Origin: Microbulbifer sp. VAAF005
GTDB lineage: Bacteria > Pseudomonadota > Gammaproteobacteria > Pseudomonadales > Cellvibrionaceae
NCBI RefSeq assembly: GCF_030012985.1
Contig: NZ_CP120233.1
Span: forward strand, 1,843,001 to 1,907,000
DNA: 64,000 bases
Direction: 5' to 3'
Positions 19,282 through 29,467 of the stretch are shown here, one piece after another. A model generated the notes under the pieces. It was not told the origin of the DNA, ran no database searches, and saw only the letters and a program-made list of their open reading frames with translations. The translations under genes were made by a program, and so were the position numbers. Numbering within the stretch: the first letter of the stretch is position 1; each line of letters begins with the position of its first letter.

Positions 19282-19995
19282 GTGGGAAAAACTTACGTGC
19301 TGGTCCACGGGCTATTTCATGGAGGCTGGTGTTGGAGCAGGGTCGCCCACCTTTTGCAGGAGAATGGGCACCGAGTATTCACCCCCACCCACAGTGGCCT
19401 GGGAGAGCGCAAACACCTACTCTCTCCCTCTGTTGGTCTGGACACTTTTATCCAGGACCTTATCAATACAATCCTTTGGGAGGAGTTGCAGCAAGTGACC
19501 CTTGTGGGCCACAGTTTTGGAGGGATGGCCGCAACCGGTGCCGCCGACGCTCTGCCCGAGCGGGTGCACCGCTTGATCTACCTGGATGGCGCTGTTCCAG
19601 AGCCCGGGCGCCCATTCAGCAGCCAACTCCCCAGCGGTATTGAAGAGCAGCGGCTCAAGCAGGCACAGGATATCGACGGTACTCTCTGTATTATGCCTCC
19701 ACCACCAGAAGCCTTGGGGATAACCCAGCCAGATGATATCAACTGGCTAAAACGCCGTATGACCCCGCACCCCATCAAAACGTTACTGGATCCCATCCAC
19801 TTAAAACGCTCTCCTGAGCAGGGCCCGCCGTGTACTTTCATTCACTGTACCCAACCCGAATACCCACCAGCCGTCTACAGTAGCCACAAGGCTAAGCAGA
19901 TATCCGGGTGGACATATCGGGAAGCAGAAATAAACCACGACTGCATCATCAATAAGCCCGAAATTGTGGCCAAACTACTTGAGGAAAGTCCGTAA
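19282..19995 (+). CDS. Alpha/beta hydrolase (esterase-like)
   Basis: A 237-residue cytoplasmic protein of the plant methyl-esterase/hydroxynitrile-lyase-like subgroup. It has the oxyanion HGLFHGGWCW (9-18), the nucleophile S78 in GHSFGG and a C-terminal His (H219 in INHD). The N-terminal strand TYVLVHG and THSGLGER support this. The substrate is unknown; relatives hydrolyse small esters. The start is GTG with AGAGAG upstream. It diverges from gltS and precedes a MATE gene on the same strand by 180 bases. Confidence 0.85.
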   Translation: MGKTYVLVHGLFHGGWCWSRVAHLLQENGHRVFTPTHSGLGERKHLLSPSVGLDTFIQDLINTILWEELQQVTLVGHSFGGMAATGAADALPERVHRLIYLDGAVPEPGRPFSSQLPSGIEEQRLKQAQDIDGTLCIMPPPPEALGITQPDDINWLKRRMTPHPIKTLLDPIHLKRSPEQGPPCTFIHCTQPEYPPAVYSSHKAKQISGWTYREAEINHDCIINKPEIVAKLLEESP

Positions 19996-20175
19996 TCGGC
20001 ACTGGGCGCAGGCACCGTTTGTGCCGTAGAATGTCGGACCTTTTTGCGGTGTTGTCCCGCCTGCTCCCAAGCAGACTGAAAGCCTTTCCGAACTTTGACC
20101 CTCCGACCGTTTTCAGCTGCCTGCGTGCATTGCGAAGGTTAAGGTCTGTTAACACTCCCCCGCAGGATTAATTTT

Positions 20176-21606
20176 TTGTCAAAATTAGCCCAACCCCCAG
20201 AACCCTCTATCGAAAACAGTAACAAGAGCTCAGGTTTTTCATTGTTCAAGCTTTACCGAAATGCCACTAAAACCGAATTGTCGCACCTAACCACCCTGGG
20301 AGGCCCTCTGGTGGTCAGTAACCTGGCCGTGGTAAGCATGGGAGTTGTTGATACTCTGGTAGCAGGACGCGCCGGGGAAGTGAGTCTTGCCGGCCTCGCG
20401 TTGGGAGCCAGTATTTGGGCTGTTTGCGCAGTGACATTAATCGGCCTGCTCGCTGCTATCTCCCCGGTTGTTGCACACTTGCGCGGTGGCCGCGATGAAG
20501 CTGGCTGCGCCAGGCAACTGCACCAGGCGCTGTGGATCGCACTGATCGGTGGCATTCTGGTGTTTTCCGCCCTGCTAGCGGTTCCTATCTGGAGTCACTG
20601 GATAGACACGGAAGAGCCTGTTCGCAAAGTGATGGAGGGCTATGTACTGGCCCTGACTGTCGGCACCCTGCCTTTTGCACTCGGCACGGCGTTGCGCGGT
20701 TACTGTGAGGGTATGGGACAAGTGCGCCCGGTAATGCGCATCTATATCACTGCCGCAATTTTAAATATTCCCCTGGATATTCTTTTGGTGTTTGGTGCTG
20801 GCCCCTTACCGGCAATGGGAGGAGCGGGATGCGGATGGGCTACCGCAGCGGTCAGCTGCCTGATCGCATTGGCACTCTTCTGGCACGCAAATACCGACCC
20901 GGTTTATCACAAGCTTAAACTTAGGCTACTGCCACCTCGCCCCCACTGGCCAACCCTGCGCCACTTGCTCGCAGTTGGCCTGCCAATTTGTGTAGGTGCG
21001 GCCAGTGAAGTTACTTTTTTTGCCAGCCTTACCATTTTGCTTGCCCCCTATGGCGCAGCCATTGTCGCCGCCCATCAGATCAGCATGAATGTGGGATCGA
21101 TTTTTTACTTGGTCGCACTGGCACTGGCCCAGGCCCTGAGTATCCGCACCGCCCAACTACTCGGTCAGGGACGGCCAAAGCGCGCGCGCTTCTGTGGCAA
21201 AGTGGGCATCAGTAGCGGCCTAATCTACGCACTGGGCACCGGCGTACTTTTGATTACCCTGCGTACCCTGTTTGTTCAGGCCTACACCAGCAATGAAGAA
21301 ATTATTGCAGTGGCCTCCAACCTGCTATTGCTGTGTGCCGCATTCCAGCTGGTGGATGTCACCCAGGCAATGACCTGGGGTGCACTGCGCGGATATAAGG
21401 ACACCAGTGCTCCCATGTTTATACAGCTATTTTCCTACTGGCTGGTGGGGCTTTCTACCGCCTACTGGCTGGGAGAGAGCTTCTGGGGGGTATACGGTTA
21501 TTGGACCGGTGTCTGTATCGGCTTGGGAACGGCTTCAATCCTGCTGGGAATTCGCTTTTGGCGAACCAGCCGCAAAGCCATCGAGCGAACCTACGGATAC
21601 GCGTAA
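20176..21606 (+). CDS. MATE-family multidrug efflux pump (NorM-like)
   Basis: A 476-residue inner-membrane antiporter with about 12 helices in two six-helix halves. GGPLVVSNLAVVSMGVVDTLVAGRAG at the first helix (read here only as its pattern) and PICVGAASEVTFFASLTILL plus ISMNVGSIFYLVALALAQAL in the second half are typical of NorM/DinF-type MATE transporters, which expel cationic drugs using sodium or protons. The start is TTG with AGGA at good spacing; no ATG is available upstream of the first helix. The N-terminal about 35 residues are hydrophilic. Confidence 0.88.
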   Translation: MSKLAQPPEPSIENSNKSSGFSLFKLYRNATKTELSHLTTLGGPLVVSNLAVVSMGVVDTLVAGRAGEVSLAGLALGASIWAVCAVTLIGLLAAISPVVAHLRGGRDEAGCARQLHQALWIALIGGILVFSALLAVPIWSHWIDTEEPVRKVMEGYVLALTVGTLPFALGTALRGYCEGMGQVRPVMRIYITAAILNIPLDILLVFGAGPLPAMGGAGCGWATAAVSCLIALALFWHANTDPVYHKLKLRLLPPRPHWPTLRHLLAVGLPICVGAASEVTFFASLTILLAPYGAAIVAAHQISMNVGSIFYLVALALAQALSIRTAQLLGQGRPKRARFCGKVGISSGLIYALGTGVLLITLRTLFVQAYTSNEEIIAVASNLLLLCAAFQLVDVTQAMTWGALRGYKDTSAPMFIQLFSYWLVGLSTAYWLGESFWGVYGYWTGVCIGLGTASILLGIRFWRTSRKAIERTYGYA

Positions 21607-21727
21607 TTCGGCGCGTATCACATTCCTCGGGAACGTATTGACTATACTGGCGCTCCAAAGTCCCAATCTGTGCCGGACACAAGGCTCTCCGGCACACCCA
21701 GATATACGAAGTTGACCGGAGTGCCGA

Positions 21728-23194
21728 ATGATCCCGCGCCAATCCTCCCGAAGGACCCGACACCTGCTAAGCCTGGCTTTACTGCTTTCATCCACCCAGG
21801 CCCTGAGCGCCGATGACAGCGCTGGAGAAGAGACAGAAGCGGTCCCCCAGGCTGCCAATATGCAGCTGGACCAACCGGTGATCACAGAGCTGGGGCCACC
21901 CACCAACGTTGCCCCTACTGAGGAGCAATCCCAGTCGACAGATGCTGGTTCTGAAGAAATCTCCCTACCCCAAGCGGAAAATCTGGAGCTGGACCAACCT
22001 ATCCAGGAACTGGATAAACCGGCATCTCCCACCGAGACTGCTCCCACTGCCGATAAAGAAACTGAAACAGTTAAACCTCAACCCGAATTACCGGAGCCCG
22101 GCACCATCTCCCTGGTTCCGGGAGAGACTGCCAAGCCGCTGCGATTGTTAGGCTCAGAGGTTCCCCCTGCGACCTCCACGCGCCTGGCCTGGTCTCCCAG
22201 CCAACACTTCGAAGGCGTCTATAGTCCCACCGCTGTATTGGTGGTTAACGGCGCCAAACCAGGGCCGGTTCTCTGCCTTACAGCTGCAGTGCACGGTGAT
22301 GAGTTGAACGGTGTGGAAACTGTGCGACGGGTTATGTACGACCTGGACGCAGACCATTTGAGCGGTGCGGTAATTGGCGTACCCATCGTCAACCTGCAAG
22401 GCTTCCATCGAGGCTCCCGCTACCTGACTGATCGACGCGACCTGAACCGGCACTTCCCCGGCGATCCCAATGGCTCTTCGGCTTCGCGAATTGCCAATTC
22501 ATTTTTCCACGAAGTAATCAGCCACTGTAACGCCGTGGTGGACTTACATACGGGTTCTTTTTATCGCACCAACTTGCCACAGTTGCGCGGCGACTTAACC
22601 AATCCCAAGGTAGTGAAAATGACCCAGGGTTTTGGCTCCACTGTGGTGCTGCACAGCGCCGGAGCCAAGGGTACCCTGCGCCGCGCCGCTGTGGAGGCAG
22701 GTATCCCCACTGTTACTCTGGAAGCCGGGGCACCGATGGTGCTGGATGAACTATCGGTAAGTCACAGCGTGAAAGGTATACGCACTCTGCTCAACCAGCT
22801 GGGTATGGTGAGTAAATTCCGCCTCTGGGGCGATCCCGAACCGGTTTACTACACCTCCACCTGGCAGCGGACATCGACCGGCGGGGTTATCTTTAGTGAG
22901 GTACAGCTCGGTGAGTTTGTGCGTAAAGGCGATTTACTGGGAACGGTAACCAACCCAATTACCAATGTGCGCACAGAAATTCGCTCCGAGCACAACGGCC
23001 GTATTCTCGGCATGGCATTAAACCAGGTCGTGCAACCGGGATTTGCCGCCTACCATATCGGTATCCAGGCTCCCCAGGAACAAATCAGCCAGCCCCAGGA
23101 AGTAGTAGCGGAAGAATCGGTCGCTGACAAATCAGAGAGCAAAGTACCAGCCACCCCAGAAAACCGCCAGCCGCCGACAGAAGGTGAGGAGTAA
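21728..23194 (+). CDS. Secreted AstE/aspartoacylase-family zinc hydrolase with acidic repeat tail
   Basis: A 488-residue protein. A signal peptide covers about residues 1-28. Residues 30-125 are acidic, Pro/Gln-rich and disordered, with an internal near-repeat: QAANMQLDQPVITEL (41-55) and QAENLELDQPIQEL (82-95). The catalytic domain has HGDE (H189, E192), DLNRHFPGD and DLHTG (H274), the zinc ligands of the succinylglutamate desuccinylase/aspartoacylase family. The C-terminal beta domain (about 370-455) is also family-like. These enzymes split N-acyl amino acids; the exported location is less usual. The tail (after 460) is again acidic and Pro-rich. Confidence 0.82.
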   Translation: MIPRQSSRRTRHLLSLALLLSSTQALSADDSAGEETEAVPQAANMQLDQPVITELGPPTNVAPTEEQSQSTDAGSEEISLPQAENLELDQPIQELDKPASPTETAPTADKETETVKPQPELPEPGTISLVPGETAKPLRLLGSEVPPATSTRLAWSPSQHFEGVYSPTAVLVVNGAKPGPVLCLTAAVHGDELNGVETVRRVMYDLDADHLSGAVIGVPIVNLQGFHRGSRYLTDRRDLNRHFPGDPNGSSASRIANSFFHEVISHCNAVVDLHTGSFYRTNLPQLRGDLTNPKVVKMTQGFGSTVVLHSAGAKGTLRRAAVEAGIPTVTLEAGAPMVLDELSVSHSVKGIRTLLNQLGMVSKFRLWGDPEPVYYTSTWQRTSTGGVIFSEVQLGEFVRKGDLLGTVTNPITNVRTEIRSEHNGRILGMALNQVVQPGFAAYHIGIQAPQEQISQPQEVVAEESVADKSESKVPATPENRQPPTEGEE

Positions 23195-23204
23195 ATCCTC
23201 ACCT
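23182..23204. terminator. Hairpin between convergent AstE-like and CDF genes
   Basis: AGGTGAGGA and TCCTCACCT form a perfect 9-bp stem with a GTAAA loop that overlaps the AstE-like stop. There is no T-run, so it may be a weak bidirectional terminator. It abuts the 30-bp tandem repeat. Confidence 0.5.
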
Positions 23205-23260
23205 ATTAATCACTGACTTTATCGATCACCACCTATTAATCACTGACTTTATCGATCACC
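23201..23260. repeat. Perfect 30-bp tandem duplication
   Basis: Bases 23201-23230 and 23231-23260 are identical. The second copy carries the last codons and stop of the CDF gene, so the first copy is a duplicate of that gene end placed just after its stop. It looks like a recent slippage or replication event. Confidence 0.95.
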
Positions 23261-24135
23261 GTCACTTCGGGCATTGTCAAAGGTTCCGGCTGAAGAGTGA
23301 TATGGTCGATATCGAAGCGCTTGACCAGGGTTTCCCGCAAGCGCTCCAGTACGCTGGGCCAAGCCTGCAAGTCATCCACCACAATATGGGCCGACAGGGA
23401 AATAGTGCTGGAATCCAAGCGCCAAATATGGAGATCGTGCACAGAGCGCACCCCGGTTACCGCCGCCAGTGTCTCACCCACAACCGGAAGGCTCAATTCC
23501 CTGGGTACCCGCTCCATCAATACATCGATCGCATCCCTGAGCAGTCGCACGCAAGAAACCAGGATTAACAGACAAATAAGCAATGAAAGCAGGGGGTCGA
23601 TGGGTACCCAGCCGGTAAAATAAATCACAGCTCCAGAAGCCAGTGCCGCAACAGAGCCCAGCATATCGCCCATCACATGCAAAAGCGCACCGCGAATATT
23701 GAGTGTGCGCTCGCCTTTTAATAAAACCCAGGCCGCCAGAATATTAATCAGCAACCCCATGGCTGCAATCAACATCACCGTACTGCCGTGCACCGGCTGG
23801 GGATTGCGCAACCTATCAATGGCCATAAAAGAAATACCGACCACGATCAGTAGCATAATCAGGCCGTTGGTTACCGCAGCTAAGACCTCCGCTCGCCCCC
23901 AGCCAAACGACAATTCCCGGTCGGCGGGTTTTTTCGCCAGTACTGCGGCAATAGCCCCCAGTGCCAGGGCAAAAGTATCGGTCAGCATATGGGCGGCATC
24001 GCCGAGCAATGCCAGTGAGCCAGATAGCCAACCACCTATGGCTTCAACTATGGAAAAACTGAGAGTGAGAACCAGTGCAATAATTAATGGGCGCAAAGCC
24101 CCATTGCCGGTTCGGTGGTGGACATGATCATGCAT
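23236..24135 (-). CDS. Cation diffusion facilitator, zinc-type exporter
   Basis: A 299-residue inner-membrane exporter of Zn2+ and similar ions by proton exchange. It starts with a His-rich tail (MHDHVHHRTG), has six helices and carries the transport-site pairs HxxxD in helix 2 (LGDAAHMLTD, H49/D53) and helix 5 (HVMGD, H153/D157). The HD/HD pattern is that of zinc-type CDF proteins such as ZitB and CzcD. The C-terminal about 90 residues form the cytoplasmic domain. The ATG at 24135 is chosen since AGGAGGGAGCC precedes it directly; an in-frame TTG at 24150 lies inside that ribosome site. Confidence 0.9.
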   Translation of the reverse strand: MHDHVHHRTGNGALRPLIIALVLTLSFSIVEAIGGWLSGSLALLGDAAHMLTDTFALALGAIAAVLAKKPADRELSFGWGRAEVLAAVTNGLIMLLIVVGISFMAIDRLRNPQPVHGSTVMLIAAMGLLINILAAWVLLKGERTLNIRGALLHVMGDMLGSVAALASGAVIYFTGWVPIDPLLSLLICLLILVSCVRLLRDAIDVLMERVPRELSLPVVGETLAAVTGVRSVHDLHIWRLDSSTISLSAHIVVDDLQAWPSVLERLRETLVKRFDIDHITLQPEPLTMPEVTVIDKVSD

Positions 24136-24177
24136 AGGCTCCCTCCTCAAATCCCTGTGGCAGCTCCGCAGGTATCA

Positions 24178-25005
24178 CTATTTTTGCCCTAAGGTAATTC
24201 GCTCCCAACCGGAATAATCCCTGCGACTTGAAACTTTATTCAATCCCGCCGCAGAAAAAATATCCCGCACGCTCTCAGCTTGCTGCCAACCGTGCTCCAC
24301 CATTAGCCAGCCACCGCTTTCCAGGTAATCACTAGCGGTTGTGGCGATATGTTCAATATCTGCCAAACCCTGTCGCTCTGCCACCAACGCAGTGCGGGGC
24401 TCAAAGCGCACATCGCCCTGCACCAAGTGCGGGTCAGATGCATCGATATAGGGAGGGTTGCTAACGATCAGGGAAAACGGCTGTGGCTCTAAACTGGAAA
24501 ACCAATCGCTCTGGATAACTTGCACATTTTGCAACTTGAGGGAGCGCCGGTTTTCCTCTGCCAGTGCTACCGCAGCGGGTGATTTCTCCGCTGCAATAAT
24601 TTCCCATCCCGGTCGCTCCGACGCCAGAGCCAGTGCAATAGCACCAGTGCCAGTGCCCAGGTCCAATGCTCGCAACCTGCCCTGGGGGAAAAACTCCAGC
24701 GCCGTCTCCACCAATAATTCAGTGTCCGGGCGGGGGATCAGGGTGGAGGAATCCACCTTTAGCCGCAGGGACCAAAATTCGCGCTCACCGATAAGGTGTG
24801 CCACCGGCTCTCCCGCTTGCCGGCGCTCGAGCAACTGCTCATAGCGCACTTGTTCAGCTTCATTCAATTCGTATTCCGGCCAGGTATAGAGCCAGGTGCG
24901 CTCGCGCCCCAACACACTGCCGAGCAGAAGCTCTGCATCCAGGCGCGCGCTGTCGCTATTGGTTAATTGGGCGCAGCGTGCGATATTTTCCTTGACGCTG
25001 GTCAT
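24178..25005 (-). CDS. prmC: Peptide chain release factor N5-glutamine methyltransferase PrmC
   Basis: A 275-residue enzyme that methylates the Gln of the GGQ motif in release factors. The N-terminal helical domain is followed by a SAM domain with LDLGTGTGAIAL and the catalytic NPPY (in VSNPPYID). It follows prfA, its substrate, with 50 bases between them, as in most gammaproteobacteria. That gap holds a terminator-like hairpin, so some expression may depend on read-through. Confidence 0.95.
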   Translation of the reverse strand: MTSVKENIARCAQLTNSDSARLDAELLLGSVLGRERTWLYTWPEYELNEAEQVRYEQLLERRQAGEPVAHLIGEREFWSLRLKVDSSTLIPRPDTELLVETALEFFPQGRLRALDLGTGTGAIALALASERPGWEIIAAEKSPAAVALAEENRRSLKLQNVQVIQSDWFSSLEPQPFSLIVSNPPYIDASDPHLVQGDVRFEPRTALVAERQGLADIEHIATTASDYLESGGWLMVEHGWQQAESVRDIFSAAGLNKVSSRRDYSGWERITLGQK

Positions 25006-25017
25006 GGAGAAAAACCT

Positions 25018-25041
25018 ATAAAAACGCCGCTCGAGGCGGCG
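25018..25041 (-). terminator. Terminator-like hairpin between prfA and prmC
   Basis: CGCCGC and GCGGCG pair around TCGAG, and on the minus strand a run of T follows (A at 25020-25024). It sits only 15 bases after the prfA stop and 13 bases before the prmC start, so it may attenuate prmC. The stem is symmetric, but only the minus reading has a gene end beside it. Confidence 0.75.
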
Positions 25042-25055
25042 TAAAAAATCTGGAT

Positions 25056-26138
25056 TTATTGGGCCAGGGCCGCCAACTGGTCGGCCTGGTATTCCGTGCG
25101 CAATGGCCCGATCACCTCCCCCAGAGACCCCTGCATAATCTCATCGAGTTTATAGAGAGTGAGGCCGATACGGTGATCGGTAACCCGGCCCTGGGGATAG
25201 TTGTAGGTACGGATTCGCTCAGAGCGATCACCGCTGCCCACCAGGCTGCGGCGGGCATCGGAAATTTCCTGGGCCGCCGCCGTTTCCTGCGCAGTATTGA
25301 GCTTCGCTTGCAACAGTGCCATCGCCTTGGCTTTATTCTTGTGCTGGGAGCGCTCATCCTGACACTCCACCACAATTCCCGTGGGAATATGGGTTAAGCG
25401 CACAGCGGAATCGGTTTTGTTAACGTGCTGACCACCGGCACCGGATGCACGGTAGGTATCCACACGCAAATCCGCTTTATTAATTTCAATCGCATCGCGC
25501 TCATCCGGCTCCGGCATCACCGCTACCGTACAAGCCGAAGTGTGAATACGACCCTGGGATTCTGTTTCAGGAACCCTTTGTACCCGGTGCGCACCGGACT
25601 CAAATTTTAATTTTGCGTAGACATCTTCACCGGCGACACGGGTGATAATTTCCTTATAGCCGCCGTGCTCACCGAGATTTTCGCTGACAATTTCTATTCG
25701 CCATCCCTGCTTCTCCGCATAGCGAGAGTACATGCGAAACAGATCGCCGGAGAAAATAGCCGCTTCATCACCACCGGTTCCTGCGCGAATTTCCAGGAAA
25801 ACATTTTTTCTGTCATTGGGGTCGCGCGGCAACAACAAAGTCTGTAGCTCTCGCTCTAGCGGCTCCACTTGACCTTCAGCTTCGCGCAGCTCTTCCTGGG
25901 CCATTTCGCGCATTTCCGGATCATCTTCCCCCAGCATCTCCCGAGCCGCGACCATATCTTCCTGCAACTGTTTGTAAGCGCCGTAGCATTTCACTACTTC
26001 TTCCAGCTCAGAATACTCGCGGGAAAGATCGCGGAATTGATCCTGATCAGCAATTACGTCGGCGTCGCCCAACAGCGCAGATACTTCCTCATGGCGCTCA
26101 AGCAGGGTTTCCAGTTTATTCAGTAACGATTCTTTCAT
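25056..26138 (-). CDS. prfA: Peptide chain release factor 1
   Basis: A 360-residue translation factor that ends proteins at UAA and UAG. It has the codon-recognising tripeptide PET (in [10 protein letters not shown]) and the hydrolysis motif GGQ (in [12 protein letters not shown]). The length is the family norm. Its ATG overlaps the hemA stop as ATGA, so the two are translationally coupled. Confidence 0.97.
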   Translation of the reverse strand: MKESLLNKLETLLERHEEVSALLGDADVIADQDQFRDLSREYSELEEVVKCYGAYKQLQEDMVAAREMLGEDDPEMREMAQEELREAEGQVEPLERELQTLLLPRDPNDRKNVFLEIRAGTGGDEAAIFSGDLFRMYSRYAEKQGWRIEIVSENLGEHGGYKEIITRVAGEDVYAKLKFESGAHRVQRVPETESQGRIHTSACTVAVMPEPDERDAIEINKADLRVDTYRASGAGGQHVNKTDSAVRLTHIPTGIVVECQDERSQHKNKAKAMALLQAKLNTAQETAAAQEISDARRSLVGSGDRSERIRTYNYPQGRVTDHRIGLTLYKLDEIMQGSLGEVIGPLRTEYQADQLAALAQ

Positions 26139-27412
26139 TGATGCTTTTTCTCTAAATCGATATCGGTGAGATCATCCAACCCAACGACCTCGCGAGCGAT
26201 ACGCAAACGCTCAATATCACCCTCCGCCGTGGCTTTTTTCAGACTGACGGTGGGTGCATGAATTAATTTATTGGTGAGAGAGCGAGCGAGCTGCTCCATC
26301 AGTCGACGAGGGTCCTCGCCTTTTTCCAGCTGCAAAAGTACCCGTTCAAGTTCGGAAGTGCTCACTTCCTGGGCTCGCTGCCGGTAGCTGCGAATACTAT
26401 CCACAGCCTCCAAAGAGCGGCTCTCTTTGGTAAATTCAGCCGCTGCAGCATTTACGATTTCCTGAGCGGCCTCCGCCGCTTTCTCACGGGAGCGCTTGCC
26501 CTCATCAATAACTCCGCGCAGATCGTCCACCGTATACAGATAAACATCATCCAGCTCGCCAACTTCCGATTCGATATCACGGGGTACCGCAATATCCACC
26601 ATAAACATGGGGCTGTGCCGACGCTTGCGCAGCGCCGATTCGACCGCTCCCTTACCCAGAATCGGCAGCTGGCTCGCGGTGGAACTGATAACGATATCCG
26701 CGCGCGCCAGATGCTCGGGGATATCCGCAAGCAGGATTGCCTCGGCACCAAAGCTCTCTGCGAGCAACTGGGCCCGGCTCAATGTGCGGTTGGCAACAAT
26801 GACCTGCTTGATTCCCTGATCGAGCAAATGGCGGGCAACCAGTTCCACAGTCTCTCCCGCACCGATCAACAGGGCAGTCTGCTTTTTCAGGTCGGTGAAG
26901 ATACGCGAAGCCAGAGAAACAGCAGCGTAGGCAACAGAAACCGGGTTTTCACCGATTGCAGTTTCGGTGCGAACCTTCTTGGCGACGGTAAACACCCGCT
27001 GGAAAACCCGGTGCAGTTCACTGCCAACACTGCCGGATTCCCGCGCCACCGCATAGGCGGACTTGATCTGGCCGAGGATCTGCGGCTCACCCAACACCAG
27101 GGAATCGAGACCACAGGCAACGCGCATCATATGGCGTACCGCTTCTTCATCGCTGTATACATAGGCACAGCCCTTGAGCTGCTCCAGGGGCACCTGGTGG
27201 TATTCAGACAGCCATTGCAACAGGGCTTCTGACTCCACATTTCCGTATATTTCGGTGCGATTGCAGGTAGACAGGATGGCCAGCTCGCGGCACCCCAGTG
27301 CTTTTCGCGCATCTCCCAGTGCGCCGGGCATCACCTCGGGGGCAAAGGCCACCCGCTCGCGCACTTCGACCGACGCGCTATCGTGGTTGATACCCAGGGT
27401 AAGAATTGGCAT
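26135..27412 (-). CDS. hemA: Glutamyl-tRNA reductase HemA
   Basis: A 425-residue enzyme that turns glutamyl-tRNA into glutamate-1-semialdehyde, the first step of heme synthesis by the C5 route. The catalytic cysteine is C50 in [10 protein letters not shown], and [20 protein letters not shown] is the next signature. The NADPH domain ([16 protein letters not shown]) and the C-terminal dimerisation helices follow. It heads the hemA-prfA-prmC operon and diverges from the TPR lipoprotein gene, as in Pseudomonas. Confidence 0.97.
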   Translation of the reverse strand: MPILTLGINHDSASVEVRERVAFAPEVMPGALGDARKALGCRELAILSTCNRTEIYGNVESEALLQWLSEYHQVPLEQLKGCAYVYSDEEAVRHMMRVACGLDSLVLGEPQILGQIKSAYAVARESGSVGSELHRVFQRVFTVAKKVRTETAIGENPVSVAYAAVSLASRIFTDLKKQTALLIGAGETVELVARHLLDQGIKQVIVANRTLSRAQLLAESFGAEAILLADIPEHLARADIVISSTASQLPILGKGAVESALRKRRHSPMFMVDIAVPRDIESEVGELDDVYLYTVDDLRGVIDEGKRSREKAAEAAQEIVNAAAAEFTKESRSLEAVDSIRSYRQRAQEVSTSELERVLLQLEKGEDPRRLMEQLARSLTNKLIHAPTVSLKKATAEGDIERLRIAREVVGLDDLTDIDLEKKHQ

Positions 27413-27649
27413 AGACTTCCGTTAGCATTAAATCTTAAAAGGCGGAAACCGCACTGGGAGCGCATTTTCATAGGCAGCCGTCTCCCTTGCAAGCGTAAGA
27501 GGCAGTAAAATTGCCCGCCGATTTGGCAAGAGCCCCTGCCCACTACCGTTCCAAACCCGATTCACGACTAGAATTATATGGCGATAATCGTTTAAAACAC
27601 GCCAGTAATACCCCGCTTTCAGCGACAACGTAACGTATGGACACGATCT

Positions 27650-29467
27650 ATGCTCCCACCTCGCGCACATCAGCTTCCAGCCCGAATTTCCAGCCACTTG
27701 CTCAAGCTTGCCGCTTTCCTTGTAGCATCCGTAATACTTGTTTCTTGCACCCAGCACCAGACGCCGGCCACCCCCTCTACAGAAATCGCGAGCACAACAC
27801 TGGAGCCGAGCAACCTTAAGGGTAAGGAAACTACTGAGTCAGAAGAGCCGGAAGCTAAAACCTTCCCAATTGATACCTTCTACACCCTTCTGGTGGCCGA
27901 AGTCGCTGGTATCCGCGAGCAGTACGATGTCGCACTGGCCAACTACTACCACCAGGCGGAGGTCACCAAAGATCCCGGGGTTGCCGCCCGCGCTACACGC
28001 ATTGCCCGCTTTTTAAATGCCCGCCAGGCCGCCTTGGATTCGGCCCGGCTATGGGTAGAGCTTGAGCCACAAAACGCCGATGCACAGCTGGCCCTCACAG
28101 CCGAGCTGACTTTGTCCGGCGACTTGCACACAGCCCTGATTCACGCCAGTAAAACCCTGGAACTCGGCGGCAACCCGCCCATGCAATCTCTCGCGGCAAC
28201 CGCAATCGGGCACGAGCAACTCACGGAACAAGCCAAGCGGGAGTTTGCCCGGCTGGCAAAAGTCTACCCCCTCGATGACGAGGTCGTGCTCGCCTACGCC
28301 ATGGTACTGCGCACCGAAAGAGAATTCGCCCGCGCCCTGTCCCTGGTGCGCCGCGTCCAAGAGCACCATCCAGACCAACTGGATGCACCACTGCTGGAAA
28401 GTCACCTATTGGTTGATCAGGGCAAGCGCAAGGAAGCCATTTCCCTACTCGAACGACTCGTCGGCATCCATCCCTCCGAGAGTCGCTTGCGCCTTCAATA
28501 CGCCCGCCTGTTGATTCGGGAGGACCTGGCCCTGGCACGCAAGCAGTTTGCTGAACTGGTTAAGCAGCGCCCTGAAGATGGCAACCTGATTTTGTCGTTG
28601 GCCCTAATTCAGTACGAGACCGAGCAAACTGACGAGGCCAAAGTCCTCTTTACCCAACTACTTGAATTACAGCAGCACGAATCCGCTGCTTATTTTTACC
28701 TGGGCAGCATTGCAGAAAAATCCGGGGATTTTTCCCATGCAATTAAATATTTCCGCGAAGTGGGGCCCGGCAGTGATTACGTAGAAGCCATTACTCGCGG
28801 TACGGAATTGCTGGCGAGCCTCGGACAGTACAGCACTAACCGGAAATGGTTTGCTGAACTGAGAAAAAAACACCCCACTCAGGAAGAACATTTTTACCTG
28901 ATGGAGGTCGAATTACTTCGCAAAAGTGGTGAAGCCAGTATGGCTTTACAGCGAGTAGACGAGGCATTACAAACCAACAGCACCAGCGGTCGCTTGATGT
29001 ACACCCGCGCGCTGCTGCATGACCAACTCGGCAACGCACAACAATTTGAAAAGGACTTGAGAAACCTGCTGGAAAGAAATCCCGATAACGCCACAGTTCT
29101 CAACGCGCTCGGCTATAAACTGATTGAAGATAAATCCCGGCAGACAGAAGCCTACCAATTGATTAGCCGCGCTTTGGAACTCGAGCCTGAGGACCCGGCA
29201 ATAATCGACAGCATGGGGTGGATAGAGTACCGTCTCGGCAATCACGAAGCTGCGGAAAAGTATCTGCGGCAGGCGATGGAAAAGTTGCCCGACCACGAAA
29301 TTGCCGCACACCTCGGTGAAGTACTCTGGGTTCAGGGAAACAGAGAAGCCGCCATGAATATGTGGAGAAAAGGCCTTCTGCTGAATCCCCACAGCAAAAT
29401 TATTCCGGCTGCCATGAAGCGCCTACAAATCAAAGAGTCACTGGAACAACATGCATCAGATAGCTGA
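27650..29467 (+). CDS. TPR lipoprotein, LbcA-like
   Basis: A 605-residue lipoprotein. The signal ends in ILVSC (cysteine at 33), so it is lipid-anchored. The rest is a long series of tetratricopeptide-like helix pairs (for example AYQLISRALELEPEDPAI and NHEAAEKYLRQAMEKLP). The place between hemA and lolB is that of PA4667 in P. aeruginosa, which encodes LbcA, an outer-membrane lipoprotein that brings murein hydrolases to the protease CtpA. The assignment is by position and architecture. Its last 17 bases overlap the lolB start, so the two are coupled. Confidence 0.8.
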   Translation: MLPPRAHQLPARISSHLLKLAAFLVASVILVSCTQHQTPATPSTEIASTTLEPSNLKGKETTESEEPEAKTFPIDTFYTLLVAEVAGIREQYDVALANYYHQAEVTKDPGVAARATRIARFLNARQAALDSARLWVELEPQNADAQLALTAELTLSGDLHTALIHASKTLELGGNPPMQSLAATAIGHEQLTEQAKREFARLAKVYPLDDEVVLAYAMVLRTEREFARALSLVRRVQEHHPDQLDAPLLESHLLVDQGKRKEAISLLERLVGIHPSESRLRLQYARLLIREDLALARKQFAELVKQRPEDGNLILSLALIQYETEQTDEAKVLFTQLLELQQHESAAYFYLGSIAEKSGDFSHAIKYFREVGPGSDYVEAITRGTELLASLGQYSTNRKWFAELRKKHPTQEEHFYLMEVELLRKSGEASMALQRVDEALQTNSTSGRLMYTRALLHDQLGNAQQFEKDLRNLLERNPDNATVLNALGYKLIEDKSRQTEAYQLISRALELEPEDPAIIDSMGWIEYRLGNHEAAEKYLRQAMEKLPDHEIAAHLGEVLWVQGNREAAMNMWRKGLLLNPHSKIIPAAMKRLQIKESLEQHASDS

